Shown: positions 1-7,340, counted from the stretch's first letter. The stretch: DNA of 11,664 nucleotides from Arcobacter sp. UBA7394 (GCA_002470185.1 DKNG01000029.1:259-11922), one strand, 5' to 3'. The notes: generated by a model from the sequence alone, not told the origin. Program-made: numbers and translations.

Positions 1-1082
<1,082 letters not shown>

Positions 1083-1110
1083 CTATAATCCTAATTCTAT
1101 ATATAATTTA

Positions 1111-2463
1111 TTAATTTACTGCTTTTTCTAAAGATAAAGCACCGTCAAATAAAGTTTGCTCATCATAAGCTTTTCCTATTAATTGTAATCCAACAGGCAT
1201 ACCTTCCTCGTCTTTGTCAACAGGTAAAGATATAGCCGGTAAACCAGCAAGGTTTACTGAAATTGTGTAGATATCACTTAAATACATTTCTAATGAAGTT
1301 TTGAAGCTTCCAAACTCAGGTGCAGTTGTAGGAGCAACAGGAGAAAGAATTAAATCTGCTTCATTAAAAATCGCTTCGTATTCATCTTTAATTAAGTGTC
1401 TAACTTTTTGTGCTTTAATATAATAAGCATCATAATAACCAGAACTTAATACGAATGAACCTAACATGATTCTTTTTTGTACTTCATCCCCAAATCCTTG
1501 AGATTTAGTTTGAACGTACATATCTTTTAGACCAGCATCCCCTTTTCTATTACCATATCTAACACCATCAAATCTAGAAAGATTTGCAGATGCTTCTGCA
1601 GTTGCAACGATATAATAAGAAGAAAGAATCTTATCTGTGTCTAACATATTTTTATGAACTATTGTATGTCCCGCTTCTTCTAAAGCTTTTACACTTTTTT
1701 TGAAAGCGGCTTTAATTGCTGGGCTTGCTTGCTCAACAAAGTTATCAATTACTGCAATTGTAAGTTTTTTGTTTGAATCTAACTTAGGAGTTACTGCTTC
1801 ATATTCAACATTTGCTGAAGTAGAATCCAAAGGATCATTACCAGAAATGATATCATATAAAATAGCTGCATCTTCAACATTTTGTGTGATAGGTCCACAC
1901 TGATCTAATGATGATGAATAAGCTGTAATTCCGTATCTTGATACTCTTCCGTATGTTGGCTTCATACCAACACATCCACAATAAGCAGCAGGTTGTCTAA
2001 TAGACCCACCTGTATCTGTACCTAATGCAGCAATAGCAATACCACCAGCAACAGCTGCGGCACTACCACCTGAACTACCACCAGGAACTTTAGTATTGTC
2101 AACTGGATTTAATGTTTTACCATAACAAGAAGATTCTGTTGAACTTCCCATAGCAAACTCATCCATGTTAGCTCTACCAAATGCAGATAATCCTGCTTTT
2201 TCTAAATTATTAATAACAGTAGCATTGTATGGTGATTTATAACCTTTTAAAATATTACTAGAACAAGTGATTTCCCAATCTTTAACATTTATATTATCTT
2301 TAATAGCAATTGGAATACCTGAACCAGATTCGTTAATATCTTGTGAAGTTAATTGTTCAACATACGCACCTATGTTGTTTTCTTTGATTTTTGAAGCTAA
2401 ATCTTCTCTTAATTTTTTAATCTCTTCACTACCTAACGATAGTGCCTCTTTTAGAGTTATCAA
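1111..2463 (-). CDS. gatA: Asp-tRNA(Asn)/Glu-tRNA(Gln) amidotransferase subunit A
   Basis: Glutaminase subunit of the GatCAB complex, which releases ammonia from glutamine so that GatB can convert misacylated Glu-tRNA(Gln) and Asp-tRNA(Asn) to the correct amidated forms. The 450-residue product shows the whole amidase signature: Lys55 in AIKDNI, cis-Ser130 in PGGSSGGS and nucleophile Ser154 in DTGGSIRQP. The 24-residue spacing of the two serines fits the Ser-cisSer-Lys triad of the family. Length is close to the usual 450-490. The start is TTG at 2463-2461: an AGGAG lies 6 nt upstream and the next residues, ITLKEALSL, align with normal GatA N-termini, so a later ATG would truncate the protein. 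gatB and gatC are not in the window. guaB follows 31 bp downstream. A TATAAT box at 2490-2485 gives a very short leader. Confidence 0.96.
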   Translation of the reverse strand: MITLKEALSLGSEEIKKLREDLASKIKENNIGAYVEQLTSQDINESGSGIPIAIKDNINVKDWEITCSSNILKGYKSPYNATVINNLEKAGLSAFGRANMDEFAMGSSTESSCYGKTLNPVDNTKVPGGSSGGSAAAVAGGIAIAALGTDTGGSIRQPAAYCGCVGMKPTYGRVSRYGITAYSSSLDQCGPITQNVEDAAILYDIISGNDPLDSTSANVEYEAVTPKLDSNKKLTIAVIDNFVEQASPAIKAAFKKSVKALEEAGHTIVHKNMLDTDKILSSYYIVATAEASANLSRFDGVRYGNRKGDAGLKDMYVQTKSQGFGDEVQKRIMLGSFVLSSGYYDAYYIKAQKVRHLIKDEYEAIFNEADLILSPVAPTTAPEFGSFKTSLEMYLSDIYTISVNLAGLPAISLPVDKDEEGMPVGLQLIGKAYDEQTLFDGALSLEKAVN

Positions 2464-2484
2464 ACGGTTCTCCTGTGTTTTACA

Positions 2485-2490
2485 ATTATA
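2485..2490 (-). promoter_or_regulatory. Candidate -10 box of the gatA-guaB promoter
   Basis: TATAAT on the minus strand, with a run of T residues about 25-30 nt upstream and no recognisable -35 hexamer, as is usual for the primary sigma factor in Campylobacterota. A start near 2478 would leave a leader of only about 15 nt, just enough for the AGGAG ribosome binding site of the TTG start. Position inferred from sequence only. Confidence 0.5.
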
Positions 2491-2614
2491 GTATTACACC
2501 CGATTTTATCTAAAAAATGATTAAAATTTGGTAAAGCGAATTTAAATGAAATTAAAAAGTAATTTTTAAGTAGAAATATTAAAGTTTTTTTTATTATTGG
2601 AAGTTTTTAAATAT

Positions 2615-2649
2615 AAAAAAAGGTAGAAGTCAATGACTCCTACCTTTTT
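2615..2649 (-). terminator. Rho-independent terminator of the rpmJ-rplQ operon
   Basis: Hairpin just past rplQ: arm 2617-2626 pairs with 2640-2649, then one odd pair (2627/2639), then AGTC/GACT (2628-2631 with 2635-2638) around a 3-nt loop. Read on the minus strand the odd pair is G-U, but on the plus strand it is an A-C mismatch, so the structure is better as a minus-strand RNA. The transcript ends in seven U residues (2621-2615). It separates the ribosomal operon from the gatA promoter region. Confidence 0.85.
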
Positions 2650-2675
2650 GTTAGAAAAAGTGTATATCTAAAAGA

Positions 2676-3026
2676 TTATACGAATGAAATGAATGCCATT
2701 TGAGTAGCATCACCTCTTCTGATTCTAGTTTTAATGATAGATGTATATCCACCATTTCTAGTTTCGTACTTAGGTGCAATTTCATTAATTAATTTTTTAG
2801 TAGCTTCTTTGTCTTGTAATACAGCAAATACTTGTCTATGAGTATTTAAATCTGCATTTCTTGCAGTAGTTACTAATCTTTCAATAAATCTTCTTAATTC
2901 TTTTGCTTTTGGTACAGTTGTTTCAATCTTTTCTCTTTCGATGATTGCAATTGCCATGTTTTTTAACAATGCTTTTCTATGAGAAGAAGTTCTACTTAAC
3001 TTTCTATATCCATGCTTATGTCTCAT
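2676..3026 (-). CDS. rplQ: 50S ribosomal protein L17 (bL17)
   Basis: Structural protein of the large ribosomal subunit near the exit tunnel. The 116-residue product starts [12 protein letters not shown], followed by [11 protein letters not shown], the conserved L17 N-terminal block, and ends in the R-x-RRGD-x-x-x-MAFISFV pattern typical of the family. Length is normal for the short bacterial form. The ATG is 15 bp from the rpoA stop and is preceded by AAGGG, so it is translated from the same transcript. It is the last gene of the operon, as in most bacteria, with a terminator about 30 bp downstream. Confidence 0.97.
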   Translation of the reverse strand: MRHKHGYRKLSRTSSHRKALLKNMAIAIIEREKIETTVPKAKELRRFIERLVTTARNADLNTHRQVFAVLQDKEATKKLINEIAPKYETRNGGYTSIIKTRIRRGDATQMAFISFV

Positions 3027-3041
3027 ACTGTAAACCCTTAA

Positions 3042-4040
3042 TTATGCTTTAAGTTGCTCTAATTTTCTTCTTAATGCAGAAGCAACGTTTTCTGGAAGTG
3101 TATTTTCAACTGGGAATCCTAAAGATTCTAATTTCTCAGCGATCTCATCGTAAGATTTTTTCCCTAAGTTTTTAATGTTTTTTACTTCAACTTCGCTCAT
3201 AAGTACTAATTCACCTAAGAATTTTAATCCAGCTCTATCTAAAGAGTTGAATGATCTAGCACTTAAATTTAAATCATCAATTTTAATGATTAAATCTTTT
3301 AGTTCAACTGGTTCTTCACCTGCATCACTAACTGTTACTTCAGATAAATCGAATACTTTGTTAAATACTGACATTTGAGAATACATAACAGATACTGCTT
3401 CTTTAAAAGCAGTAATTGGAGAAATTTGTCCGTTTGTTTGTACATTAAATACAGCTTTTTCAAAGTTAGGATTATCTTCAACTAACATTTTTTCTACATC
3501 GTAAACAACTTTTTTTACTGGAGTAAAGAAAGCATCTACTGGAATGTAATCTGGTCCAACGATGTCTCTGATATCTTCAGAAGGCATATAACCAATACCT
3601 TTTTGGATAATTACAGAGAATGTTAAATTACAATCAGAGTTAATAGTAGCTAAGTGAACATCTGGAGAAACAACTTCAACATCAGAGTTGATTAAGTCCT
3701 CACCTTTGATCTCTTTAGGTCCGTTAAACGAATATTCTACTACTACTTGCTCTTCATCGCCATTTATCTTAAACTTAATATTCTTAAGATTAATAACAAA
3801 AATAGCTATATCTTCTAGCATCCCTCTTAATGAGTCAAACTCATGAGAAGCACCTTCAATTTTTACTGCAATTGGTGCGTAACCAACTGAAGAGCTTAAT
3901 AAAAGTCTTCTTAAAGGGTGTGCCAAAGTAATTGCAAAACCACTTTCAAATGGATATGCAGAAATCTTAGCTTCATTATCACTAATAGCTTCGATTTCAA
4001 CTTCTGTTGGTAAAAACGGTGTGTCTGCAAACTTTTTCAT
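3042..4040 (-). CDS. rpoA: DNA-directed RNA polymerase subunit alpha
   Basis: Alpha subunit; its N-terminal domain dimerises and is the scaffold for beta and beta', and its C-terminal domain contacts UP-element DNA and activators. The 332 residues cover both domains: the N-terminal part (about 1-230) contains HPLRRLLLSS (41-50), the conserved dimerisation helix, and the C-terminal domain (about 250-315) holds SARSFNSLDRAG and NLGKKSYDEI. Arg262 and Asn265 match the E. coli DNA-contacting Arg265 and Asn268, so UP-element recognition should be possible. The linker is short and acidic (SDAGEEPVE). It lies 19 bp after rpsD with AAGG before the ATG, in the usual alpha-operon order. Confidence 0.98.
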   Translation of the reverse strand: MKKFADTPFLPTEVEIEAISDNEAKISAYPFESGFAITLAHPLRRLLLSSSVGYAPIAVKIEGASHEFDSLRGMLEDIAIFVINLKNIKFKINGDEEQVVVEYSFNGPKEIKGEDLINSDVEVVSPDVHLATINSDCNLTFSVIIQKGIGYMPSEDIRDIVGPDYIPVDAFFTPVKKVVYDVEKMLVEDNPNFEKAVFNVQTNGQISPITAFKEAVSVMYSQMSVFNKVFDLSEVTVSDAGEEPVELKDLIIKIDDLNLSARSFNSLDRAGLKFLGELVLMSEVEVKNIKNLGKKSYDEIAEKLESLGFPVENTLPENVASALRRKLEQLKA

Positions 4041-4059
4041 TGGCTACCTTTTGCTATTA

Positions 4060-4686
4060 TTATTTAGAATATAACTCTACGATTAATCTTTCTTCAACAG
4101 GAATAACAACTTCTTCTCTAGCTGGGATTCTTGTGAAAGTACCGCATACTTTATCTTTATCTACATTAACCCACTCAACTAAACCAGTTTGTGCAGTTAA
4201 TTCTAAAGCTCTTACTACTTGAGGATTAGATTTAGATTTTTCTTTAATTTCAATTGTTTGACCTGGTCTTACAACGTAAGAAGGAATATCAACTTTTTTA
4301 CCGTCAACTAAAACGTGACCGTGTGTTGTGAATTGTCTAGCGTTCGCTCTAGTTGAAGCGAATCCCATTCTATAAACAACGTTATCTAATCTTTGCTCAA
4401 TTAAAGTAATTAAGTTTGAACCTGTATTACCTTCATTATTAGCAGCTTTTTTGAAGTATTTTCTGAATTGTTTTTCAGAAACACCATACATGAATTTAGC
4501 TTTTTGCTTTTCTCTTAATTGTAAACCATACTCAGAAATTTTAGTTCTTCTTTGTCCGTGTTGTCCTGGAGCAAATGGTCTTTTTTCTAGAGCAGATTTT
4601 CCGTTAAGTCTTCTTTCACCTTTTAATCCAAGGTCTGCGTCTAATCTTCTTTCGATTTTTTCTACTGGTCCTCTATATCTTGCCAT
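4060..4686 (-). CDS. rpsD: 30S ribosomal protein S4 (uS4)
   Basis: Primary 16S rRNA binding protein that nucleates assembly of the 30S body. The 208-residue product has the expected N-terminal domain ([15 protein letters not shown]), then FAPGQHG, and an S4 RNA-binding domain at about 98-160 with [15 protein letters not shown] and [10 protein letters not shown]. No zinc-binding cysteine cluster is present at the N-terminus, so this is the cysteine-free form. The stop codon of rpsK (TAA) forms part of its TAAGGGG ribosome binding site, 9 bp before the ATG, which suggests translational coupling. In E. coli S4 represses its own operon by binding the mRNA leader; whether that happens here is unknown, but a structured leader exists upstream of rpmJ. 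Confidence 0.98.
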   Translation of the reverse strand: MARYRGPVEKIERRLDADLGLKGERRLNGKSALEKRPFAPGQHGQRRTKISEYGLQLREKQKAKFMYGVSEKQFRKYFKKAANNEGNTGSNLITLIEQRLDNVVYRMGFASTRANARQFTTHGHVLVDGKKVDIPSYVVRPGQTIEIKEKSKSNPQVVRALELTAQTGLVEWVNVDKDKVCGTFTRIPAREEVVIPVEERLIVELYSK

Positions 4687-4695
4687 AATTGCCCC

Positions 4696-5088
4696 TTACA
4701 CTCTTCTTCTTTTAGGTGGTCTACAACCATTATGTGGTAATGGTGTAACATCTTTAAACCATGTAACTCTGATACCTTCAATTGCACCAACAGATTTAAC
4801 TGCAGTGTCTCTACCAGATCCTGGTCCTTGAATTTTAATACCAACGTTTTTGATACCATGTTCCATTGCTTTAGCCATAGCGTCTTCTACTGCTGCTTGT
4901 GCTGCGAATGGAGTAGATTTTTTACTACCTTTGAAACCTAAGTTACCAGCTGATGACCATGCGATAGCGTTACCTGCATTGTCAGTTACTGTTACCATAG
5001 TATTGTTGAAAGTTGCTGCAATGTGAACTACACCGTCAGCAATATTTTTTCTAACAATCTTTTTTCTAGTTACTTTTCTTTTTGCCAT
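4696..5088 (-). CDS. rpsK: 30S ribosomal protein S11 (uS11)
   Basis: Platform protein of the small subunit near the mRNA exit. The 130 residues contain the family marks [13 protein letters not shown] (25-37), GPGSGRD (88-94) and the strongly basic end [12 protein letters not shown] (119-130). Length is normal. The ribosome binding site TAAGGGAT includes the rpsM stop codon, and the start lies 10 bp after it, so translation is probably coupled to rpsM. Confidence 0.98.
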   Translation of the reverse strand: MAKRKVTRKKIVRKNIADGVVHIAATFNNTMVTVTDNAGNAIAWSSAGNLGFKGSKKSTPFAAQAAVEDAMAKAMEHGIKNVGIKIQGPGSGRDTAVKSVGAIEGIRVTWFKDVTPLPHNGCRPPKRRRV

Positions 5089-5098
5089 CTACTATCCC

Positions 5099-5467
5099 TT
5101 ACTTCGCTGCTGCGCCAACAGTTTTCTTTTTACCTTTTCGAGTTCTAGCATTAGTTTTAGTCTTTTGCCCTCTACAAGGTAAACCTTTTCTATGTCTTAA
5201 ACCTCTGTATGAACCTAAGTCCATTAAAGCTTTGATATCCATAGCAACTTTCTTTCTAAGATCACCTTCAACCATATAGTTTTTTTGTAATTCTTGTCTA
5301 ATTGCCGCTGCTTCGTCTTCTGTTAGTTCGTGTGCTCTTTTGTTGTAATCAATTCCAACAGCATCTAAGATTAATCTAGAGTTATGTAATCCGATTCCGA
5401 AAATATACGTTAAAGCGTATTCCATTCTCTTTTTATTTGGTAAATCAACACCTGCGATTCTTGCCAT
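5099..5467 (-). CDS. rpsM: 30S ribosomal protein S13 (uS13)
   Basis: Head protein of the small subunit that contacts P-site tRNA and the large subunit. The 122-residue product begins [14 protein letters not shown] and has the helix segment [10 protein letters not shown] (21-30). The C-terminal signature [19 protein letters not shown] (85-103) is followed by a basic tail that reaches toward tRNAs in family structures. The ATG is 6 bp beyond the rpmJ stop, with an AAGGA that overlaps the last codons of rpmJ. A 17-nt A/C-rich sequence just ahead of this site is repeated exactly in front of rpmJ. Confidence 0.98.
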   Translation of the reverse strand: MARIAGVDLPNKKRMEYALTYIFGIGLHNSRLILDAVGIDYNKRAHELTEDEAAAIRQELQKNYMVEGDLRKKVAMDIKALMDLGSYRGLRHRKGLPCRGQKTKTNARTRKGKKKTVGAAAK

Positions 5468-5473
5468 GTCTTT

Positions 5474-5587
5474 TTATCCTTGTCTTTGTTTGTGTTTTTT
5501 GTTTTCGCAGATTACTCTTACGATACCTCTTCTTTTGATAACTTTACATTTATCACACATTTTCTTTACTGAAGCTCTTACTTTCAT
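5474..5587 (-). CDS. rpmJ: 50S ribosomal protein L36 (bL36)
   Basis: Smallest large-subunit protein, a zinc ribbon that binds 23S rRNA. This is a 37-codon frame: [16 protein letters not shown] at the start and KKHKQRQG at the end. Cys11, Cys14, Cys27 and His32 form the C-x2-C-x12-C-x4-H zinc site of the zinc-binding L36 type. The ATG at 5587-5585 follows an AGAGGA about 8 nt upstream. It is the first gene of the ribosomal operon here; infA, map and secY, often upstream of rpmJ in bacteria, are absent from the window. The gene body also holds one copy of a 17-nt repeat (5483-5499). Confidence 0.97.
   Translation of the reverse strand: MKVRASVKKMCDKCKVIKRRGIVRVICENKKHKQRQG
5483..5499 (-). repeat. 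17-nt direct repeat, copy inside rpmJ ahead of the rpsM start
   Basis: AAAAACACAAACAAAGA on the minus strand, inside the codons for the basic L36 tail and ending 7 nt before the AAGGA of rpsM. It is identical to 5598-5614. Confidence 0.85.
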
Positions 5588-5597
5588 AAGTCTGTCC

Positions 5598-5614
5598 TCT
5601 TTGTTTGTGTTTTT
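5598..5614 (-). repeat. 17-nt direct repeat, copy in the leader ahead of the rpmJ start
   Basis: AAAAACACAAACAAAGA on the minus strand, non-coding here, with its last bases running into the AGAGGA ribosome binding site of rpmJ. It is identical to 5483-5499, 115 bp away, and both copies sit at the same place relative to a start codon. Confidence 0.85.
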
Positions 5615-5719
5615 ACCACTTTCCAACAGGCAAGAGACGTTCACGAAGTTTTAACACTTCATCTTATCTCTCCATGGTTTTCTCTTATACTCAGGAGTAA
5701 AAATCATAGAGCAATGAAG

Positions 5720-5731
5720 CTATTCGTTCAT
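5720..5731 (-). other. Possible 3-codon upstream ORF in the rpmJ leader
   Basis: ATG-AAC-GAA-TAG (Met-Asn-Glu-stop) preceded by GGGAG at 5741-5737 with a 5-nt spacer. The GGGAG is also the 5' arm of the first leader hairpin, so ribosome loading and folding would compete. Such a short frame can arise by chance; only the well-placed ribosome binding site speaks for it. Confidence 0.25.
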
Positions 5732-5749
5732 CGCTACTCCCACCAACTC

Positions 5750-5755
5750 TTTATA
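5750..5755 (-). promoter_or_regulatory. Candidate proximal -10 box for the rpmJ operon
   Basis: TATAAA on the minus strand with T-rich DNA upstream. A start 6-8 nt further on would place the transcript's 5' end immediately before the first leader hairpin, giving a leader of roughly 155 nt. Confidence 0.4.
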
Positions 5756-5807
5756 AAACACAAAAATTTTATAAAAACTTCTTCTTTGGTTGAAAAAATG
5801 GAACCGG

Positions 5808-5813
5808 ATTATA
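5808..5813 (-). promoter_or_regulatory. Candidate distal -10 box for the rpmJ operon
   Basis: Perfect TATAAT on the minus strand without a clear -35 box. It would give a leader of about 215 nt. Either this or the TATAAA at 5750-5755, or both, could drive the ribosomal operon. Confidence 0.5.
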
Positions 5814-5871
5814 GACAACATTAGCTTAAATATTGTTTAAAGTAGCATGATTAGTTTAAAGTTCTTTATAG

Positions 5872-5877
5872 TAAAAT
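5872..5877 (+). promoter_or_regulatory. Candidate -10 box of the HIT-family gene
   Basis: TAAAAT about 26 bp before the TTG start, in very AT-rich DNA, divergent from the ribosomal operon promoters. Weak by itself; chosen because of its distance to the start. Confidence 0.3.
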
Positions 5878-5903
5878 AACAAATCGATTAAAAAGGATAA
5901 CAA

Positions 5904-6266
5904 TTGTCAGAAATATATAAAAATGATTTAATCAATATTCAAATAGAAGAAAGTGAAATACCTTGGTTAAAAATATTTACTAATGAAAATATTAAAGAAT
6001 TATCTTCTTGTAATTATGAAACAAAAGAAGAGATATTTAGATGTCTTGATATTATTGAAAAAGAGATGTTAGATTATTTTAACCCTGAAAAAATAAATAT
6101 TGCCTCGTTTGGAAATTATGTTCCACATGTTCATTTTCATGTAATGGCTAGATTTAAAGAAGATTCATATTTCCCTGAACCTATGTGGGGTAAGAAACAA
6201 AGAGAAGCAAATTTAGATTTACCCTCTTTTGAAGGTTTTTATGACCTAATAAAAAGTAAGTTTTAA
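5904..6266 (+). CDS. HIT-family nucleotide hydrolase/transferase
   Basis: The 120-residue product carries the histidine triad HVHFHVM (His75, His77, His79), the active site of HIT proteins, which hydrolyse or transfer nucleotide phosphoester or phosphoramidate bonds such as Ap4A or AMP-lysine. After the triad comes ARFKEDSYFPEPMWG. The pattern ARF-x2-D-x2-(aromatic)-P-x-P-x-WG resembles the Vibrio/Pseudomonas branch of HIT proteins as I remember it, rather than the Hint/PKCI branch. The N-terminal zinc-type cysteines of some HIT proteins are absent. The start is TTG at 5904: AAGGAT lies 5 nt upstream and there is no earlier or nearby in-frame ATG. The substrate cannot be told from sequence. 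It stands alone, divergent from rpmJ and convergent with the DHH gene, and shares a terminator palindrome with it. Confidence 0.88.
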   Translation: MSEIYKNDLINIQIEESEIPWLKIFTNENIKELSSCNYETKEEIFRCLDIIEKEMLDYFNPEKINIASFGNYVPHVHFHVMARFKEDSYFPEPMWGKKQREANLDLPSFEGFYDLIKSKF

Positions 6267-6278
6267 AACTTACTTTTT
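6251..6278. terminator. Perfect 28-bp palindrome, shared bidirectional terminator
   Basis: Left half AAAAAGTAAGTTTT (6251-6264) is exactly complementary to the right half (6265-6278), with no spacer; in RNA the centre would open into a small loop. U-rich ends occur on both strands. It covers the stop codon of the plus-strand HIT gene (6264-6266) and nearly all of the stop of the minus-strand DHH gene (6277-6279), so one element probably ends both convergent transcripts. Confidence 0.8.
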
Positions 6279-7203
6279 ATCCATCAGCGTTAATTTGTGC
6301 AATTAACTCTTCTAATACTTGTGGTGCTTCTTCATGTGAAGGTTGACATCCACCAGCTGCTTGATGACCACCGCCACCATATTTAAGCATTAATTCACCA
6401 ACATTTGTATTTGATGATTTATTAATAATAGATTTTCCAGTACTATAAACAACATTTTGTTTATCTCTACCCCATACTGTATGTATAGAAATATTTGTAT
6501 CTGGATGCATAGCATACACTAAGAATCTATTACCAGGGTAAATGATCTCTTCTTCTCTATAATCAATAATTAATAAGTTATTATGAATAGTTGTACATCT
6601 TTGTAACTGTTCTTTAAACTCTACTTCATATTTAAAATATAAATCAACTCTCTCTTTAACATCAGGTAAAGCTAAAATATCATCAATATCATGATCTTTA
6701 CAATAATCAATTAAATCCATCATTAACTGATAGTTTGAAACAGTAAATTCTCTAAATCTTCCAAGACCAGTTCTTGAATCCATTAAGAAACTTAATAATT
6801 CCCAACCCTCTGGGTTTAATATATCTTCTTTTGTAAAGGCTGCACTATCTGCCTTATTTGCGGCAAACATCATACCTTTAAAAGTTGCAGGAAATTTCTC
6901 TTCTGCTCCATAGTATTGATATACAACTTCAGCAGCACTAGGTGCAGATGCATCAATAATATGATTATCTTTTTCACCATTTCTAATTGTTTCAGAAAAA
7001 TGATGGTCAAATGCTAAATAAACACCATCAACATAAGGTAAGTTTGTTGTTATATCGTTTGAAGTAATTTCTACTTTTCCATCTTGCATATCTTTTGGAT
7101 GCACAAATGTAATTTCATCAATGATTCCTAAATACTTTAGTAGTGTACCACATACTAAACCATCCATATCACTTCTAGTAACTAATCTATATTTTTTGCT
7201 CAT
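6277..7203 (-). CDS. DHH/DHHA1-family phosphoesterase
   Basis: Predicted cytoplasmic metal-dependent phosphohydrolase of 308 residues. The DHH domain shows TRSDMDG (Asp12 and Asp14, metal ligands), FDHH (Asp66-His67-His68) and ADSAAF with Asp119. The DHHA1 domain ends with GGGGHQAAGG (276-285), the substrate-binding glycine-rich loop. The layout is that of the superfamily that includes NrnA-like oligoribonucleases, cyclic-dinucleotide phosphodiesterases, RecJ and some exopolyphosphatases. There is no membrane segment, GGDEF or PAS domain, and the size excludes RecJ. Sequence alone does not decide between nanoRNase, pAp phosphatase or polyphosphatase activity, so no gene symbol is given. It appears to be a single-gene unit with its own promoter (TGCTAGAAT at 7241-7233) and ends in the palindrome shared with the HIT gene. 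Confidence 0.88.
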   Translation of the reverse strand: MSKKYRLVTRSDMDGLVCGTLLKYLGIIDEITFVHPKDMQDGKVEITSNDITTNLPYVDGVYLAFDHHFSETIRNGEKDNHIIDASAPSAAEVVYQYYGAEEKFPATFKGMMFAANKADSAAFTKEDILNPEGWELLSFLMDSRTGLGRFREFTVSNYQLMMDLIDYCKDHDIDDILALPDVKERVDLYFKYEVEFKEQLQRCTTIHNNLLIIDYREEEIIYPGNRFLVYAMHPDTNISIHTVWGRDKQNVVYSTGKSIINKSSNTNVGELMLKYGGGGHQAAGGCQPSHEEAPQVLEELIAQINADG

Positions 7204-7232
7204 TTTAATATCCCAAAGAATAATTTTGGTCT

Positions 7233-7241
7233 ATTCTAGCA
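7233..7241 (-). promoter_or_regulatory. Candidate extended -10 promoter of the DHH-family gene
   Basis: TGCTAGAAT on the minus strand, an extended -10 element (TGn plus TAGAAT), with a run of six T residues just upstream. The predicted leader is about 20-25 nt and ends in a modest GGGAT ribosome binding site before the ATG. Confidence 0.5.
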
Positions 7242-7300
7242 TAAAAAATTATTAGTTTTTATTAAATAAGTTATTTTTATAAATAAAGTGTGAGAATAAC

Positions 7301-7327
7301 AATAAGGAAGAATTATCCTTCCTTATT
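7301..7327 (-). terminator. Hairpin terminator downstream of leuB
   Basis: A perfect 10-bp stem (7301-7310 with 7318-7327, AATAAGGAAG/CTTCCTTATT) with a 7-nt loop, 14 bp past the leuB stop. The following minus-strand sequence is only moderately U-rich (GTTATTCTC), so it may be a weaker terminator or an mRNA 3'-end stabiliser. Confidence 0.65.
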
Positions 7328-7340
7328 ATTTGTTATTTAA

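Larger units (their letters stand above)
5588..5743 (-). promoter_or_regulatory. Structured mRNA leader of the rpmJ ribosomal operon
   Basis: No known gene fits this stretch, which by hand count is about 40% G+C over 5615-5750, clearly above its AT-rich flanks. Read on the minus strand it can form two nested hairpins. The first has outer arms 5735-5740 with 5694-5699 (GGAGTA/TACTCC) and an 8-bp inner stem 5727-5734 with 5711-5718 around an 8-nt loop; one pair is G-U in the minus-strand RNA but a mismatch on the plus strand. The second has outer arms 5667-5671 with 5633-5637 and inner GAAGT/ACTTC arms 5656-5660 with 5645-5649. The A/C-rich repeat and the rpmJ ribosome binding site follow. A role in feedback control by a ribosomal protein encoded downstream is inference; the sequence does not obviously match the E. 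coli alpha-operon pseudoknot, which I could not align. Confidence 0.55.

Noticed and set aside
2461..2463. A truncated or misread start of gatA because no ATG is present
   Set aside because: TTG is a normal alternative start, has a strong AGGAG 6 nt upstream and gives the expected N-terminus.
4451..4859. Frames of 126 and 65 residues overlapping rpsD and rpsK
   Set aside because: Both overlap highly conserved ribosomal genes in other frames and show no family features.
5466..5654. Plus-strand 62-residue frame opposite rpmJ
   Set aside because: It is antisense to a real ribosomal protein gene and its leader, hydrophobic only because it mirrors A/G-rich coding sequence.
5651..5707. An 18-codon minus-strand frame (from ATG at 5707) in the rpmJ leader, and an open stretch in another frame ending near 5610
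   Set aside because: No ribosome binding site precedes the ATG, the frame crosses both proposed hairpins, and the other frame has no start. Its CGT and CTC codons are unlike the neighbours, which fits structured RNA better than coding sequence. A decayed gene cannot be fully excluded.
5588..5903. A tRNA, SRP RNA, 6S RNA, tmRNA or RNase P RNA in the 316-bp gap
   Set aside because: None of the conserved elements I know (T-loop GGTTCGA, SRP GGAAG/AGCA core, RNase P universal core, tmRNA ends) is present on either strand.
5904..7203. HIT and DHH genes as a two-gene nucleotide-signalling or defence system
   Set aside because: They are convergent with separate promoters and a shared terminator. 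Both families are common housekeeping enzymes, and no effector, sensor or mobile-element context is present.
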